Source: Actinoplanes nipponensis (GTDB taxonomy: Bacteria; Actinomycetota; Actinomycetes; Mycobacteriales; Micromonosporaceae). Taken from it: 64,000 nt of DNA. Location of the stretch: positions 1-64,000 of the forward strand of contig NZ_BOMQ01000070.1 in the NCBI RefSeq assembly GCF_016862275.1, given 5' to 3'. Position numbers and translations under genes: made by a program. The notes under the pieces are model-generated. The model worked only from the letters and a program-made list of their open reading frames with translations, did not search any database and was not told the DNA's origin. Shown here in pieces: positions 8,494-17,800 of the stretch (its first letter is position 1; the number at the start of each line of letters is the position of its first letter).

Positions 8494-10555
8494 GCGCCGG
8501 TGCGGCCAGGTGGTCCTGCAGCAGGTTGTGGCGGAACTGGTAGACGCCGCCCGCCTGCCGCAGCACGCCGCGGTCGTGCGCCTCGGCCAGGGAGCTCATC
8601 AGCCGCAGCGGCATCCTCCGGCAGGCGAACAGCACCAGGCGGGCGACGCAGAAGTGCCCCCAGGCGCCCAGGACGAGTGTCGCCACCGGGAGCAGGCCGA
8701 GGACGGCGGCGGAGTAGGCGATGGCGTCGAGGGACATGCCGGTCGGGACCCCGGGGGCGAAGGCGGCCGTGGCAATCGCGAACACGCTGGTGGCCGCGCC
8801 GACGACGGCGGAGTTCCGGTCCTCGATCAGCAGCGCGGCCGGGCTCAGGCCCCGCTGGGTGTCGCCGCCGGCCGGGGTTCCGCCGGCTACCAGCGTCAAG
8901 GCGGTTCCCGCGGCGAGCCCCGCCACCACGCCCGCCGCCGGTGCCTCCATGGAGGCGCCGAGCAGGGCGACCGGACAACCGATCACCAGCAACGACATGG
9001 GCAGCTGGGCGAACGAGACCCGTCGCGGGTACCACTGGCCGTCGAACAGCCGGCGGGCCAGCCCGACGGCGACTCCCAGCGCCGGGCCGACCGCCAGGCC
9101 GGTGCGCAACCAGCCGGAATGTCGGTGGAGCTCCGCCACGTCCTCGGCTGAGGCCACGCCGGCGACGGCCACGACCAGCGCGACGAGCAGGGCCGTGGCG
9201 CTCAGCAACACGGTCGTCAACTGGCCGGCCGGTCCGGGGGAGATCTCGTTCAGCCGCCACCAGGTGAGGTCGTAGGTGCGGTCGGCGCGCAGGTGCCGGG
9301 CCAGCGTGGTCAGCGTCCGCCGCGCCGTACGGGCCCCGGCCGAGGTGCGGCCCGGATGTCCGCCGACGGCCGCGGTGTAGGCCGCCGGGATCAGCTGCTG
9401 CAGGAGGTGCTTCTCGATGCCCGCCCGCGTCGTCGCCCACCGGGCGGTGAGCAGTTCGCCCGGGTCGCTGTCCCGGTGCTGGTAGACGACCCGGGCCAGC
9501 CAGATCATCAGCGGGGTGGACAGGGTCTGGGCCAGCGGTGTGCCGCCGCCGGCGGCGAGCTGGGCCAGCACGGGGCTCCACCGGGGAAGCGGATGGTCGG
9601 TGCCGTCGACCAGGTACCGGGCCGCGTCGTCGGGGGTCATCGGTTGCAGCTCGACGACCGGGGTCCGCGCCAGGGGTGACGAGACGTGGACGGCGCGCTC
9701 GTAGGCCTTCGTCCGGCTGGTCAGCACGAACCTCGCACCCGATCCGGCGGCCGCGGTGATCGCCGCGAGCGCGCGACTGTGGTGGATCGGGCTGATCTCG
9801 TCGAGCCCGTCCAGGATCGGCAGGATCATCCCGCGCGCCACCAGCTCGCGGGCCAGCGTCCGGCGACCCCCGCCCGGCGCCTCCACCGGCGTGGCCAGCA
9901 GCCGATGATCGGTGGCCAGCCGGGCGGCGACCCACTCGTCCAGCGGCTGAGCCGGGTCCCAGCCGGCCACCGGCAGCAGGACCGGCACCGGATCGTGCTC
10001 GCCGCGGCGCTGGAGCAGCTGCAGCGTCAGGCGCAGCACCAGCATGGATTTGCCGGCTCCCGGCTCGCCCAGCACGACGAGGCGGCCGGGGGAGTCCGGA
10101 TGGTCGAAGACGTCGGCGACCCGGTCGTAAGTGCCCTCGAGCGGGATCTCGTCGGCGTCCGGCGTGCCGCGGACCGCCGCCCAGCTGACCATCAGCTGCC
10201 GCGCGCGCCGGGTCACCTGCCAGCGCACCCGCAGCGGCCACGGGTCCTGGATCTGCCGGGCCACCTCCTCGGCCGTCCACTGCTCGATCTGGGCGCGGGC
10301 CAGCACGGCCTGCGCCGTGGTCAGCCGTTCGGGGGTCACCGTGCCGGCCTGGTCGCTGTCCTGGAGCCACAGCCACCGCAGGGCCGTCACCAGCACGGCC
10401 ACGGCGGCGGTGCCGCCGAAGATGATGCTCGACCACTGGTCGGCGTGCGCGCGGCCCTCGGCGGTGAGGAACCAGGACAGTGTCGCCGCGGCGGAAACGG
10501 CGAAGATCAATAGGACGAAGAACCACACCCGGGGACGTTTCCACCACATCGGCAC
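8462..10555 (-). CDS. Membrane-anchored NACHT-family NTPase
   Basis: The 697-aa protein begins with two transmembrane helices (about 9-30 and 45-62). A NACHT/STAND NTPase follows, with Walker A GEPGAGKS (about 161-168), Walker B LPILDGLDEIS (about 246-256) and the downstream SRTKAYERA sensor region. Helical segments come next, then a C-terminal half with several hydrophobic helices (about 430-640) and the terminal YQFRHNLLQDHLA motif often seen in actinobacterial NACHT proteins. Such proteins are signal-transduction NTPases; some bacterial NACHT proteins act in phage defence, but that role is not shown for this architecture. GTG 10555 is the listed start, ATG 10549 the alternative; neither has a strong Shine-Dalgarno. 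Monocistronic, convergent with the hydrolase. Confidence 0.82.
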   Translation of the reverse strand: MPMWWKRPRVWFFVLLIFAVSAAATLSWFLTAEGRAHADQWSSIIFGGTAAVAVLVTALRWLWLQDSDQAGTVTPERLTTAQAVLARAQIEQWTAEEVARQIQDPWPLRVRWQVTRRARQLMVSWAAVRGTPDADEIPLEGTYDRVADVFDHPDSPGRLVVLGEPGAGKSMLVLRLTLQLLQRRGEHDPVPVLLPVAGWDPAQPLDEWVAARLATDHRLLATPVEAPGGGRRTLARELVARGMILPILDGLDEISPIHHSRALAAITAAAGSGARFVLTSRTKAYERAVHVSSPLARTPVVELQPMTPDDAARYLVDGTDHPLPRWSPVLAQLAAGGGTPLAQTLSTPLMIWLARVVYQHRDSDPGELLTARWATTRAGIEKHLLQQLIPAAYTAAVGGHPGRTSAGARTARRTLTTLARHLRADRTYDLTWWRLNEISPGPAGQLTTVLLSATALLVALVVAVAGVASAEDVAELHRHSGWLRTGLAVGPALGVAVGLARRLFDGQWYPRRVSFAQLPMSLLVIGCPVALLGASMEAPAAGVVAGLAAGTALTLVAGGTPAGGDTQRGLSPAALLIEDRNSAVVGAATSVFAIATAAFAPGVPTGMSLDAIAYSAAVLGLLPVATLVLGAWGHFCVARLVLFACRRMPLRLMSSLAEAHDRGVLRQAGGVYQFRHNLLQDHLAAPAPTGSAARAEP

Positions 10556-10635
10556 CCGGACATGATGGCCGTGCGGGCGACCGGACCGTACCGTCCGTAC
10601 GGCCAGTCATCACTGTGGATCAATGGCGCCGGGTC

Positions 10636-12027
10636 CTAGGAGTCGAAGCCCAGGCCGACCTTGTCCAGCGTGCGCAGCCAGAGGTTGCGGCGGCCCTCGT
10701 GGGCGTCGGCGCGCGCGATCGACCAGCGGGTCAGTTCGATCACCCCGGAGCGCACCGGCTCCGGCGGGAACGGCAGGGGCTTGCGCCGCACCATCTTCAG
10801 CCGGGTCAGCTCGGTTGGTTCGCCGCCGAGCAGGTCCAGCATCACGTTCGCGCCGAAACGGGTGGCGCCCACGCCCAGGCCGGTGTAGCCGACCGCGTAG
10901 GCCAGCCGGCCGCCGTGCGCCGTACCGAAGAAGCCGCTGAACCGGCTGCACGTGTCGATCACGCCGCCCCACTTGTGCGTGAAACGCACGTCTTCGAGCT
11001 GCGGGAAGGTCCGCGCGAAGTGGTCGGCCAGCACCGCGAACGTGGCCTCGCGCTGGTCGCGTTCCGGGCTGATCCGCCCGCCCCGGTAGTAGATCGCGTC
11101 GTAGCCGCCCCACAGGATGCGGTTGTCCGCGGTGAGCCGGTAGTAGTGGAACTGGTTGCCGGCGTCTCCCACGCCCTGCCGGCGGCCCCAGCCGACGGCG
11201 GCCAGCTGCGCGGCGGTCAGCGGCTCGGTCATCAGCACGTAGTCGTAGATCGGGACCACGTAGTGGCGCAGCCGGCGCAGCAGGCCGCCGTGCGCGCCGG
11301 TGGCCAGCGCGACGTGCGCCGCGTCCAGCCGGCCCCGCCAGGTGTGCAGGCGCAGCCCGGCGCGGGTGGTGGTGATCCGCTCCACCCGGGAGTTCTCGTG
11401 GATCCGGACGCCCAGCTCGAGGCAGGCCCGGCGCAGGCCCCAGACCAGGCGGGCCGGGTCCACCATCGCGCAGCCGGTGCGGTCCCACACCCCGCCGAGA
11501 TAGGTGGGGGAGTTCACCTCCGCGCGGACCCGGTCGCGGTCCAGCAGCGCCACGTCCAGGCCGCGGGCGGCCGCCTCGTCGTGGTACGCGGTCAGCTCCC
11601 GCAGCTGCCACTCGGCGGTCGCCACGTTGAGCTCCCCGGTCCGGGCGAAGTCGCACGCGATCCCGTACCGCTGCACGGTCCGCTCGATGTCGTCCAGGTT
11701 CTGCCGGCCGAGCCGCTCCAGGGTGTCCATCTCGTCGGGGAACCGGCTCAGCCCGTTGTCGAAGCCGTGGGTGAGGCTGGCCGCGCAGAACCCGCCGTTG
11801 CGTCCGGAGGCCGCCCATCCCGCCGTACCGGCCTCGACGACCACGACGTCGCGGCCCGGGTCGCGTTCCTTGGCCAGCAGCGCCGTCCACAGCCCGCTGT
11901 AGCCGGCGCCGACGACCGCCAGGTCGGCGGACTCGACGCCGTCCAGCGGGTCGGCGGCCGGCGGCGCGCCCGCCTGGCCGAGCCAGTACGGCTCGGGGAT
12001 CGCGTCGGCGAGCGCGCGCGCCGTCAT
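10636..12027 (-). CDS. FAD-dependent amine oxidase (PuuB-like, D-amino acid oxidase fold)
   Basis: The 463-aa oxidoreductase carries the FAD-binding Rossmann motif LAVVGAGYSGLWTALLAKE (about 27-45), the VVEAGTAGWAASGRNGG motif of the DAO/glycine-oxidase family, and the C-terminal YAVGYTGLGVGATRFGANVM segment typical of gamma-glutamylputrescine oxidase homologues. It would oxidise a primary amine such as gamma-glutamylputrescine or putrescine to the aldehyde with H2O2 release. ATG 12027 overlaps the potC stop by 4 bp, making it the last gene of the putrescine operon. No glutamylputrescine synthetase lies in the window, so free putrescine or a substrate made elsewhere are both possible. Longer in-frame readings to the right are potC in another frame. 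Confidence 0.85.
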   Translation of the reverse strand: MTARALADAIPEPYWLGQAGAPPAADPLDGVESADLAVVGAGYSGLWTALLAKERDPGRDVVVVEAGTAGWAASGRNGGFCAASLTHGFDNGLSRFPDEMDTLERLGRQNLDDIERTVQRYGIACDFARTGELNVATAEWQLRELTAYHDEAAARGLDVALLDRDRVRAEVNSPTYLGGVWDRTGCAMVDPARLVWGLRRACLELGVRIHENSRVERITTTRAGLRLHTWRGRLDAAHVALATGAHGGLLRRLRHYVVPIYDYVLMTEPLTAAQLAAVGWGRRQGVGDAGNQFHYYRLTADNRILWGGYDAIYYRGGRISPERDQREATFAVLADHFARTFPQLEDVRFTHKWGGVIDTCSRFSGFFGTAHGGRLAYAVGYTGLGVGATRFGANVMLDLLGGEPTELTRLKMVRRKPLPFPPEPVRSGVIELTRWSIARADAHEGRRNLWLRTLDKVGLGFDS

Positions 12028-12866
12028 GCCGCCGGTCTCCGCGGTCGCGAGCGGATGCTGGTCACCACCGCGATCAGCACCCCGCCCAGGAAGATCAGCG
12101 TGCCCATCACGTTGACCTGGGGCGGCAGGCCGACCCGGGTGGCGCCCCAGATCCACAGCGGGAACGTGGTGGTGGTGCCCGCGGTGAAGTTGCTGACCAC
12201 GAAGTCGTCGATGGACAGCGCGAACGCCAGCAGCATCCCGGACATGACCGCCGGCATGATGATCGGGAAGGTGATCCGCCAGAACGTCGTCCACGCGTTG
12301 GCGCCCAGGTCCGCCGCGGCCTCCTCGACCGAGCGGTCCAGGGTCAGCACCCGGGCCCGCACCACGACGGCGACGAACGAGATCGAGAACATGATGTGCG
12401 CGATGGTGATCGTCACCGCGCCGAGCCCCACGCCCAGCGACACGAACAGCGTCAGCAGCGAGGCGCCCATCACCAGCTCGGGCGAGGACATGGTGGCGAA
12501 CATGATCAGGTTGACCGTGCCGGAGCCGCGGAACCGGTAGCGGCCCAGCGCGTAGCCGATGCCGGTGCCCAGCGCGCCCGCGACGACCGCGGTGGCCACC
12601 GCGACCAGCAGCGAGATCACCAGCGCCTTGGTGAGCTCGTCGAGCGCGAACACCTGGCCGTACCACTTGAGGGTGAAGCCCTCCCAGGTCTGGTTGTAGC
12701 GGCCCGGGGTGTCGTTGAAGCCGAACAGGATCATGACCAGCACCGGCAGCGTCAGCCACCCGATGACGATCCACGTGTAGATGTGCAGGGCCCGCCCGCC
12801 GGTGAGCCGGGACCGGCGGGGAGCGGCGACGACGGCCGTCTCCTCCTCCTCGAGCACCTGGGTCAT
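12024..12866 (-). CDS. potC: Spermidine/putrescine ABC transporter permease PotC
   Basis: The 280-aa permease has six transmembrane segments and the EAA loop (VEEAAADLGANAWTTFWRITFP, about residues 180-200) that docks to the ATPase. PotC-type features include the early motif FGFNDTPGRYNQTWEGFTLKWY. ATG 12866 is chosen because it overlaps the stop of the upstream permease by 4 bp (ATGA). It pairs with PotB to form the membrane channel of the importer. Gene order PotA-PotD-PotB-PotC and the oxidase downstream support polyamine as substrate. Confidence 0.9.
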   Translation of the reverse strand: MTQVLEEEETAVVAAPRRSRLTGGRALHIYTWIVIGWLTLPVLVMILFGFNDTPGRYNQTWEGFTLKWYGQVFALDELTKALVISLLVAVATAVVAGALGTGIGYALGRYRFRGSGTVNLIMFATMSSPELVMGASLLTLFVSLGVGLGAVTITIAHIMFSISFVAVVVRARVLTLDRSVEEAAADLGANAWTTFWRITFPIIMPAVMSGMLLAFALSIDDFVVSNFTAGTTTTFPLWIWGATRVGLPPQVNVMGTLIFLGGVLIAVVTSIRSRPRRPAA

Positions 12867-13726
12867 CGCGCCGCCACCTTCATGACGTCCTCCGTGCCCA
12901 GCGCCCGGGCGTAGGCGAAGACACCGATCAGCAGCACGGCCATCAGCGTGAACGACAGGGCCGACGCCGTCGGATAGTTGGAGCTGGTCAGGTACTGCGA
13001 CTGGATGACCTGCCCGATCATCGTGGTCGAGGAGCTGCCCAGCACCGCCGAGTTGACGTAGTCGGAGCTGGCCGGCACGAAGGTCATCAGCACGCCGGCG
13101 AACACCCCGGGCAGGGCCAGCGGCAGGATCACCTTGCGGAAGGCGGTGGGCGGGTCCGCGTACAGGTCCCGGGCGGCCTCGACGACGCGCGGGTCGATGC
13201 GTTCCAGCGCCACGTAGATCGGCAGCACCATGAACGGCAGGAAGTTGTAGACCAGCCCGGAGATCACGGCCACCGAGGTGCCGAGGATGTTGAAGCTCTC
13301 CGGCAGGATCCCGGCGCTCTTCAGCGGGCCCAGCAGCATGCCCTCGTCGGTGAGGATGTACCGCCACGAGATCGTCCGCAGCACGAACGACACGAAGAAC
13401 GGCAGCAGCAGCAGGAACAGGTAGGTCGGCTTGCGCCGGCCGCCGTAGAAGGCGATCCAGTACGCGACCGGGAACGCCACCACGATCAGCACGATCGTGG
13501 TGACCGCGCCGTAGATCAGCGACCGCACCAGCTGGGTGCGGTAGTTGACCACGGCGTCCACGTAGGTCTGCCAGTGGCCGGTGAAGGCGTACCCGGAGAC
13601 GATGTCGCCCTGCTGCAGCGACAGCGACAGCATCGTCACCATCGGGATCACGAAGAACAGCAGCAGCCACAGGCCACCGGGCAGGATCAGCAGGTAGGGC
13701 GCCAGCACGCGCCGGGAACGGCCCAC
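12863..13726 (-). CDS. potB: Spermidine/putrescine ABC transporter permease PotB
   Basis: The 287-aa inner-membrane permease has six predicted helices, beginning with LAPYLLILPGGLWLLLFFVIP. The EAA motif is VEAARDLYADPPTAFRKVILP (about residues 182-202). The central SWRYILTDEGMLLGPLKS segment is typical of PotB. It starts 4 bp downstream of the potD stop and overlaps potC by 4 bp, so it is cotranscribed and translationally coupled. Confidence 0.9.
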   Translation of the reverse strand: MGRSRRVLAPYLLILPGGLWLLLFFVIPMVTMLSLSLQQGDIVSGYAFTGHWQTYVDAVVNYRTQLVRSLIYGAVTTIVLIVVAFPVAYWIAFYGGRRKPTYLFLLLLPFFVSFVLRTISWRYILTDEGMLLGPLKSAGILPESFNILGTSVAVISGLVYNFLPFMVLPIYVALERIDPRVVEAARDLYADPPTAFRKVILPLALPGVFAGVLMTFVPASSDYVNSAVLGSSSTTMIGQVIQSQYLTSSNYPTASALSFTLMAVLLIGVFAYARALGTEDVMKVAAR

Positions 13727-13730
13727 GGCG

Positions 13731-14981
13731 TCAGGCCAGCACGATCGGTTCGAAGATGCTCTGGAACTGCTGCTGCTCGGCGACGGTCTTGAAGTCGACG
13801 TAGTAGTGCAGCTTGGCGTAGTCGCTCGGCGCGGGGAAGACGAGCGGGCTGCTGGCGATGGCTTCCATGGCCGCCTTGTCGTCGCCCGACAGCTTCGCCG
13901 CGTCCTTCTTGATCTGCTCCTGCGCGGCCGGCACCGGGCAGACGTAGCTGATGAACTCGGCCAGCGTGGCGGCGTTCTCCACCTCGTAGAAGAAGTCCAT
14001 CAGCTTGATCGCGTCGAGCGGGTTCTGCGCGGTGATCGGGATGGCGAAGTTGTCGGTCCAGATGGTGCCGCCCTCCTGCGGAATCACGAACTTGAAGTCC
14101 GTGCCGTCGGAGACGTTCTTCTGGAAGACGTCGCCGGACCAGGCCTGGGTGATCCAGACCTCGCCCTTGCCGAGCGCGTCGATGTAGCTCTGGTCGTAGT
14201 AGTTGCGGACCTGCCCGGCGTTCTTCTGCTCCTTGAGCTTCTCGGCGGCCTTCTTCCAGTCCTCGGCCGTGGACTCGTCCGGGTTGAGGCCGAGCGCCAT
14301 CAGGCCGAAGTTGGCCAGCTCCTGGGTGTCGGAGAACATGCCGACCTTGCCCTTGAACGCCGGGTCCCAGAGGTCGGTCAGCTTGGTGATGGGCCGGGTG
14401 ATCTTCTTCGGGTCGTACGCGATGCCGGTGATCCCGGAGGTCCACGGCACGGAGTAGACGTTGCCCTTGTCGTAGGCGGTGTTCGCGTACGACGGGTCGG
14501 CGTTGGCCTTGTAGTTGGGCAGCTTGGCGTGGTCCAGCGGGGCCAGGAAGCCGGAGCTGACGAACTGCTTGAACTGGATGCCGTTGGTGATGACCATCAG
14601 GTCGTAGCCGATCGACTGGCCGGCGGCGAGCTGCGGCTGCACCTTGGCGAACCAGGGGCCCATCTCCTGGATGACCTCCTGGTAGTTCACCTTGACGCCG
14701 GTGGCCGCGGTGAACTTCTTCAGCTCGGGATGCTTGGGGTCCATGTACAGCGGCCAGTTGGCGAAGTCCACCTTGCCGTTGCTGGTCTTGCCGGCCCAGT
14801 ACTTGGCCACCGCGTCCGGGGCGGGGGCGCTGGGCGCCGTCGAGCCGGTGCCCTTGACGCCGCAGGCGGCCAGCGCCATCGCGAACGCCGACAGGCCGGA
14901 CACCCGCAGCGCGTCGCGGCGGCCGAGCCGCCGCTGGGTCAGGCCGCGGATGAGGGAGGGGTCGGGAAGGTTCGACTGCAC
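13731..14981 (-). CDS. potD: Polyamine ABC transporter substrate-binding lipoprotein PotD
   Basis: The 416-aa extracytoplasmic binding protein has a twin-arginine-like N-terminus (TQRRLGRRDALRVSG) followed by a hydrophobic stretch and the lipobox LAAC (Cys about residue 40), so it is probably exported folded and lipid-anchored. The mature part shows the PotD/PotF fold signatures WPLYMDPKHPELKKFTAATGVKVNY and YSVPWTSGITGIAYD, and WSGDVF near the ligand cleft. It lies just downstream of potA (2-bp gap) and upstream of potB. Putrescine versus spermidine preference cannot be decided by eye. Confidence 0.9.
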   Translation of the reverse strand: MQSNLPDPSLIRGLTQRRLGRRDALRVSGLSAFAMALAACGVKGTGSTAPSAPAPDAVAKYWAGKTSNGKVDFANWPLYMDPKHPELKKFTAATGVKVNYQEVIQEMGPWFAKVQPQLAAGQSIGYDLMVITNGIQFKQFVSSGFLAPLDHAKLPNYKANADPSYANTAYDKGNVYSVPWTSGITGIAYDPKKITRPITKLTDLWDPAFKGKVGMFSDTQELANFGLMALGLNPDESTAEDWKKAAEKLKEQKNAGQVRNYYDQSYIDALGKGEVWITQAWSGDVFQKNVSDGTDFKFVIPQEGGTIWTDNFAIPITAQNPLDAIKLMDFFYEVENAATLAEFISYVCPVPAAQEQIKKDAAKLSGDDKAAMEAIASSPLVFPAPSDYAKLHYYVDFKTVAEQQQFQSIFEPIVLA

Positions 14982-14983
14982 GA

Positions 14984-16108
14984 TCAGACTCCGATCGGGT
15001 AAGAGTGCTGAGGGCTCCAGCTGAGGTACACGCGGTCGCCGGGACCGGCCAGGTCCTCGGCGGAGTAGGCGTTCTGGTCGAAGATCACCAGGTCGGGCCC
15101 GGCGGAGGTCTTGACCGTGTAGTTCGTCGACGTGCCGTGGTAGACCACCTCGGTCACCACCCCGGAGAGCACGCTGAGGCCGGCGCCGGTGGGCGCGTCC
15201 TGGGCCAGGTCGATCTTCTCGGGCCGGACCGAGACCTCCAGCGCGTCGCCGACCCCGGTGGCCGCGCTCACCGGCACCAGCACCCGCTCGCCCTCGCCGT
15301 AGCTGAGCACGGCCACGTCGCCGGACACGCTCTCGACCGTGCCGTCGAGCAGGTTCGAGGTGCCGATGAAGCCCGCCACGAAGCGGGTCGCCGGGCGCTC
15401 GTAGATCTCCCGGGGCGTGCCCAGCTGGTCGATGCGGCCGGCCTCCATGACGGCGATGCGGTCCGACATGGTCAGCGCCTCGCCCTGGTCGTGGGTCACG
15501 TAGACGAAGGTGATGCCGACCTCGCGCTGGATGCGCTTGAGCTCGACCTGCATCTGCTGGCGCAGCTTGAGGTCCAGCGCGCCCAGCGGCTCGTCGAGCA
15601 GCAGCGCCCGCGGCCGGTTGACCAGCGCCCGGGCCAGCGCCACCCGCTGCTGCTGGCCGCCGGACATCTCCCGCGGGGCCCGTTTCTCCATGCCGGTCAG
15701 CGAGACGATCTCCATGATCTCGCCGGCCCGCCGGCGGATCTCGGCCTTGTCGACCTTCTTGCGCTCCAGCCCGAACGCCACGTTCTGGTAGGCGGTCAGG
15801 TGCGGGAACAGCGCGTACGACTGGAAGACCATGTTCACGTCGCGCTTGTTCGGCGAGACGCGCGTGACGTCCCGGCCGTCCAGGAACACCGTGCCGCCGG
15901 TGGGCTCCTCGAAGCCCGCGATCATCCGCATCGTGGTGGTCTTGCCGCAGCCGGACGGGCCCAGCAGGGAGAAGAACTCGCCCTGGGCGATGCTCAGGTC
16001 CATACGGCGGACGGCCTGCACCGTCTCGCCGTGCGACAGGTAGTCCTTGTGCACGCCGGCGAGCTCGATCGCCGGGTGGCCGGGGTCCTGGTCAACACCA
16101 GTGGTCAT
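14984..16108 (-). CDS. potA: Polyamine ABC transporter ATPase PotA
   Basis: The 374-aa ATPase powers the PotBCD importer. Walker A is GPSGCGKTT (about residues 49-57), the Q-loop is VFQSYALFPHLT, the signature is MSGGQQQRVALARAL, Walker B is LLLDEPLGALD and the H-loop is VTHDQ. A C-terminal TOBE-type regulatory domain (about 260-374) completes the canonical PotA length. Start ATG 16108 follows the purine-rich GAGGTAAGC. A longer in-frame reading into the aldehyde dehydrogenase gene is spurious. It follows that gene by 38 bp in the same operon. Confidence 0.93.
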   Translation of the reverse strand: MTTGVDQDPGHPAIELAGVHKDYLSHGETVQAVRRMDLSIAQGEFFSLLGPSGCGKTTTMRMIAGFEEPTGGTVFLDGRDVTRVSPNKRDVNMVFQSYALFPHLTAYQNVAFGLERKKVDKAEIRRRAGEIMEIVSLTGMEKRAPREMSGGQQQRVALARALVNRPRALLLDEPLGALDLKLRQQMQVELKRIQREVGITFVYVTHDQGEALTMSDRIAVMEAGRIDQLGTPREIYERPATRFVAGFIGTSNLLDGTVESVSGDVAVLSYGEGERVLVPVSAATGVGDALEVSVRPEKIDLAQDAPTGAGLSVLSGVVTEVVYHGTSTNYTVKTSAGPDLVIFDQNAYSAEDLAGPGDRVYLSWSPQHSYPIGV

Positions 16109-16146
16109 GCTTACCTCTTCGCGCGCGGGGGGACGGGCGGGCCGGG

Positions 16147-17583
16147 TCAGCCCAGATGGCTCATCACGTGTTTGATCCGGGTGTACTCCTCGAACCCGTA
16201 CAGGGACAGGTCCTTGCCGTAGCCCGAGTGGCCGAAGCCGCCGTGCGGCATCTCCGACACGAAGGGCAGGTGGGTGTTGATCCACACCGCGCCGAAGTTC
16301 AGCCGGCGTGACATCCGCATCGCCCGGCCGTGGTCGCGGGTCCAGACGCTCGCGCTGAGGCCGAACCGCACGTCGTTGGCCCACCGGACGGCGGCGTCCT
16401 CGTCGTCGAAGGACTGCACGGTGATGACCGGCCCGAAGATCTCGTCCTGGATCATCTCGTCGCGCTGGCGCAGGCCGGCCACCACGGTCGGCGCCACGAA
16501 CCAGCCGCGCTCGCCGATGCGCCGGCCGCCGGTGACCACCCGGGCGTGCTCCGGCGTGCGGTCCAGGAAGCCCCGCACCCGGTTCAGCTGGGCCTCGTTG
16601 TTGACCGGCCCGAAGTACGCGTCCGGGTCGTCCGGGCCGCCGACCCGGGTGTTCTCGGCCGCGGCGGCCAGCGCGTCGGTGAAGTCGGCGGCGACCCGGG
16701 CGTGCACGAGCACCCGGGTGGCCGCGGTGCAGTCCTGCCCGGCGTTGAAGTAGCCCGCGCCGGCGACCGCGGCCGCGGTCGCCGCCAGGTCGACGTCGTC
16801 GAAGACGATCACCGGGGCCTTGCCGCCCAGCTCGAGGTGCACCTTCTTGAGGTCGGCGGCGGCCGCGGCGGCGACCTCCATGCCGGCCCGGGTGGAACCG
16901 GTGATCGAGACCAGCTGCGGGGTGGGGTGGACCACCAGGGCGCGGCCGGTGTCCCGGTCGCCGCAGACGACGTTGAGCACGCCCGGGGGCAGGAACTCGG
17001 CCGCGATCTCGGCGAGCAGCAGGGTGCTGACCGGGGTGGTGTCGGACGGCTTGAGCACCACGGCGTTGCCGGCCGCGATGGCCGGGGCGAACTTCCAAAC
17101 GGCCATGACCATCGGGTAGTTCCACGGGGTGACCTGGGCGCAGACCCCGAGCGGCTCGCGCCGGATCCAGGAGGTGTGGTCGCGCAGGTACTCGCCGGCG
17201 GACTTGCCCTCCAGCACCCGGGCCGCGCCGGCGAAGAAGCGCAACTCGTCCAGCAGCGGGGCCATCTCCTCCTGCCGGGTGGCCTCGACGGGCTTGCCGG
17301 TGTTGCGGCATTCCGCGGCGATGATCTCGTCGGCGCGGGCCTCGACGGCGTCGGCGATGCGCAGCAGGGCGCGCTGCCGCTCGGCCGGCGTGCTGTCGCG
17401 CCAGCGCTCGAAGCCCGCCTCGGCGGACTTCATCGCGGCGTCGACGTCACCGGCGGACGAGACCGGGGCGTACGCGTACGCCTCCCCGGTGCACGGGTCG
17501 ACGACCGCCGACGTGACACCGTCGGCGGGGTCGGCATAGGACCCACCGACGAAGTTGCGGAGGACCGGTAGGTCGGTGCTCAC
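16147..17583 (-). CDS. Gamma-aminobutyraldehyde dehydrogenase (ALDH superfamily)
   Basis: The 478-aa NAD-dependent aldehyde dehydrogenase carries the cofactor-binding [14 protein letters not shown], the catalytic-Glu motif [14 protein letters not shown], the catalytic-Cys segment [13 protein letters not shown] and the EIFGPV motif. Similarity to PatD/aminobutyraldehyde dehydrogenases, and its position as first gene of the putrescine operon, suggest oxidation of 4-aminobutanal (or the glutamylated form) to GABA. GTG 17583 is the best start: the [14 protein letters not shown]-terminus begins there and GGGAGG lies about 10 bp upstream. A longer reading to 17733 adds non-homologous residues. Substrate assignment rests on context. 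Confidence 0.88.
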   Translation of the reverse strand: MSTDLPVLRNFVGGSYADPADGVTSAVVDPCTGEAYAYAPVSSAGDVDAAMKSAEAGFERWRDSTPAERQRALLRIADAVEARADEIIAAECRNTGKPVEATRQEEMAPLLDELRFFAGAARVLEGKSAGEYLRDHTSWIRREPLGVCAQVTPWNYPMVMAVWKFAPAIAAGNAVVLKPSDTTPVSTLLLAEIAAEFLPPGVLNVVCGDRDTGRALVVHPTPQLVSITGSTRAGMEVAAAAAADLKKVHLELGGKAPVIVFDDVDLAATAAAVAGAGYFNAGQDCTAATRVLVHARVAADFTDALAAAAENTRVGGPDDPDAYFGPVNNEAQLNRVRGFLDRTPEHARVVTGGRRIGERGWFVAPTVVAGLRQRDEMIQDEIFGPVITVQSFDDEDAAVRWANDVRFGLSASVWTRDHGRAMRMSRRLNFGAVWINTHLPFVSEMPHGGFGHSGYGKDLSLYGFEEYTRIKHVMSHLG

Positions 17584-17800
17584 GGAAATCGGGCCTCCCG
17601 CCTCGGGGCTGTGACAGCCCCCACACGAAGAGGTGGACCTTGACATAGCGGTAGACCTAAAGACAAGGGAATCCGAAGGAATTTGCAAGACCGAAACGGA
17701 ATCAGGAGCGCAGGGCCGCGCCCAACTACGCAATCCGGCGCGGGTCGGCCGGGATCGCCCGCTTTCCGCGGGCTGACCCCGGCCCGGCGGTACGCCCGCC

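Noticed and set aside
12024-13670. A 548-codon open frame that looks like one long protein.
   Set aside because: Only the 3' part (12024-12866) is PotC. The rest is Arg/Gly-rich read-through of the potB gene in a shifted frame, a common artefact in high-GC DNA.
14984-17311. A 775-codon frame suggesting an aldehyde dehydrogenase-PotA fusion.
   Set aside because: The N-terminal two thirds is an out-of-frame image of the dehydrogenase gene. PotA has its own ATG and ribosome site at 16108.
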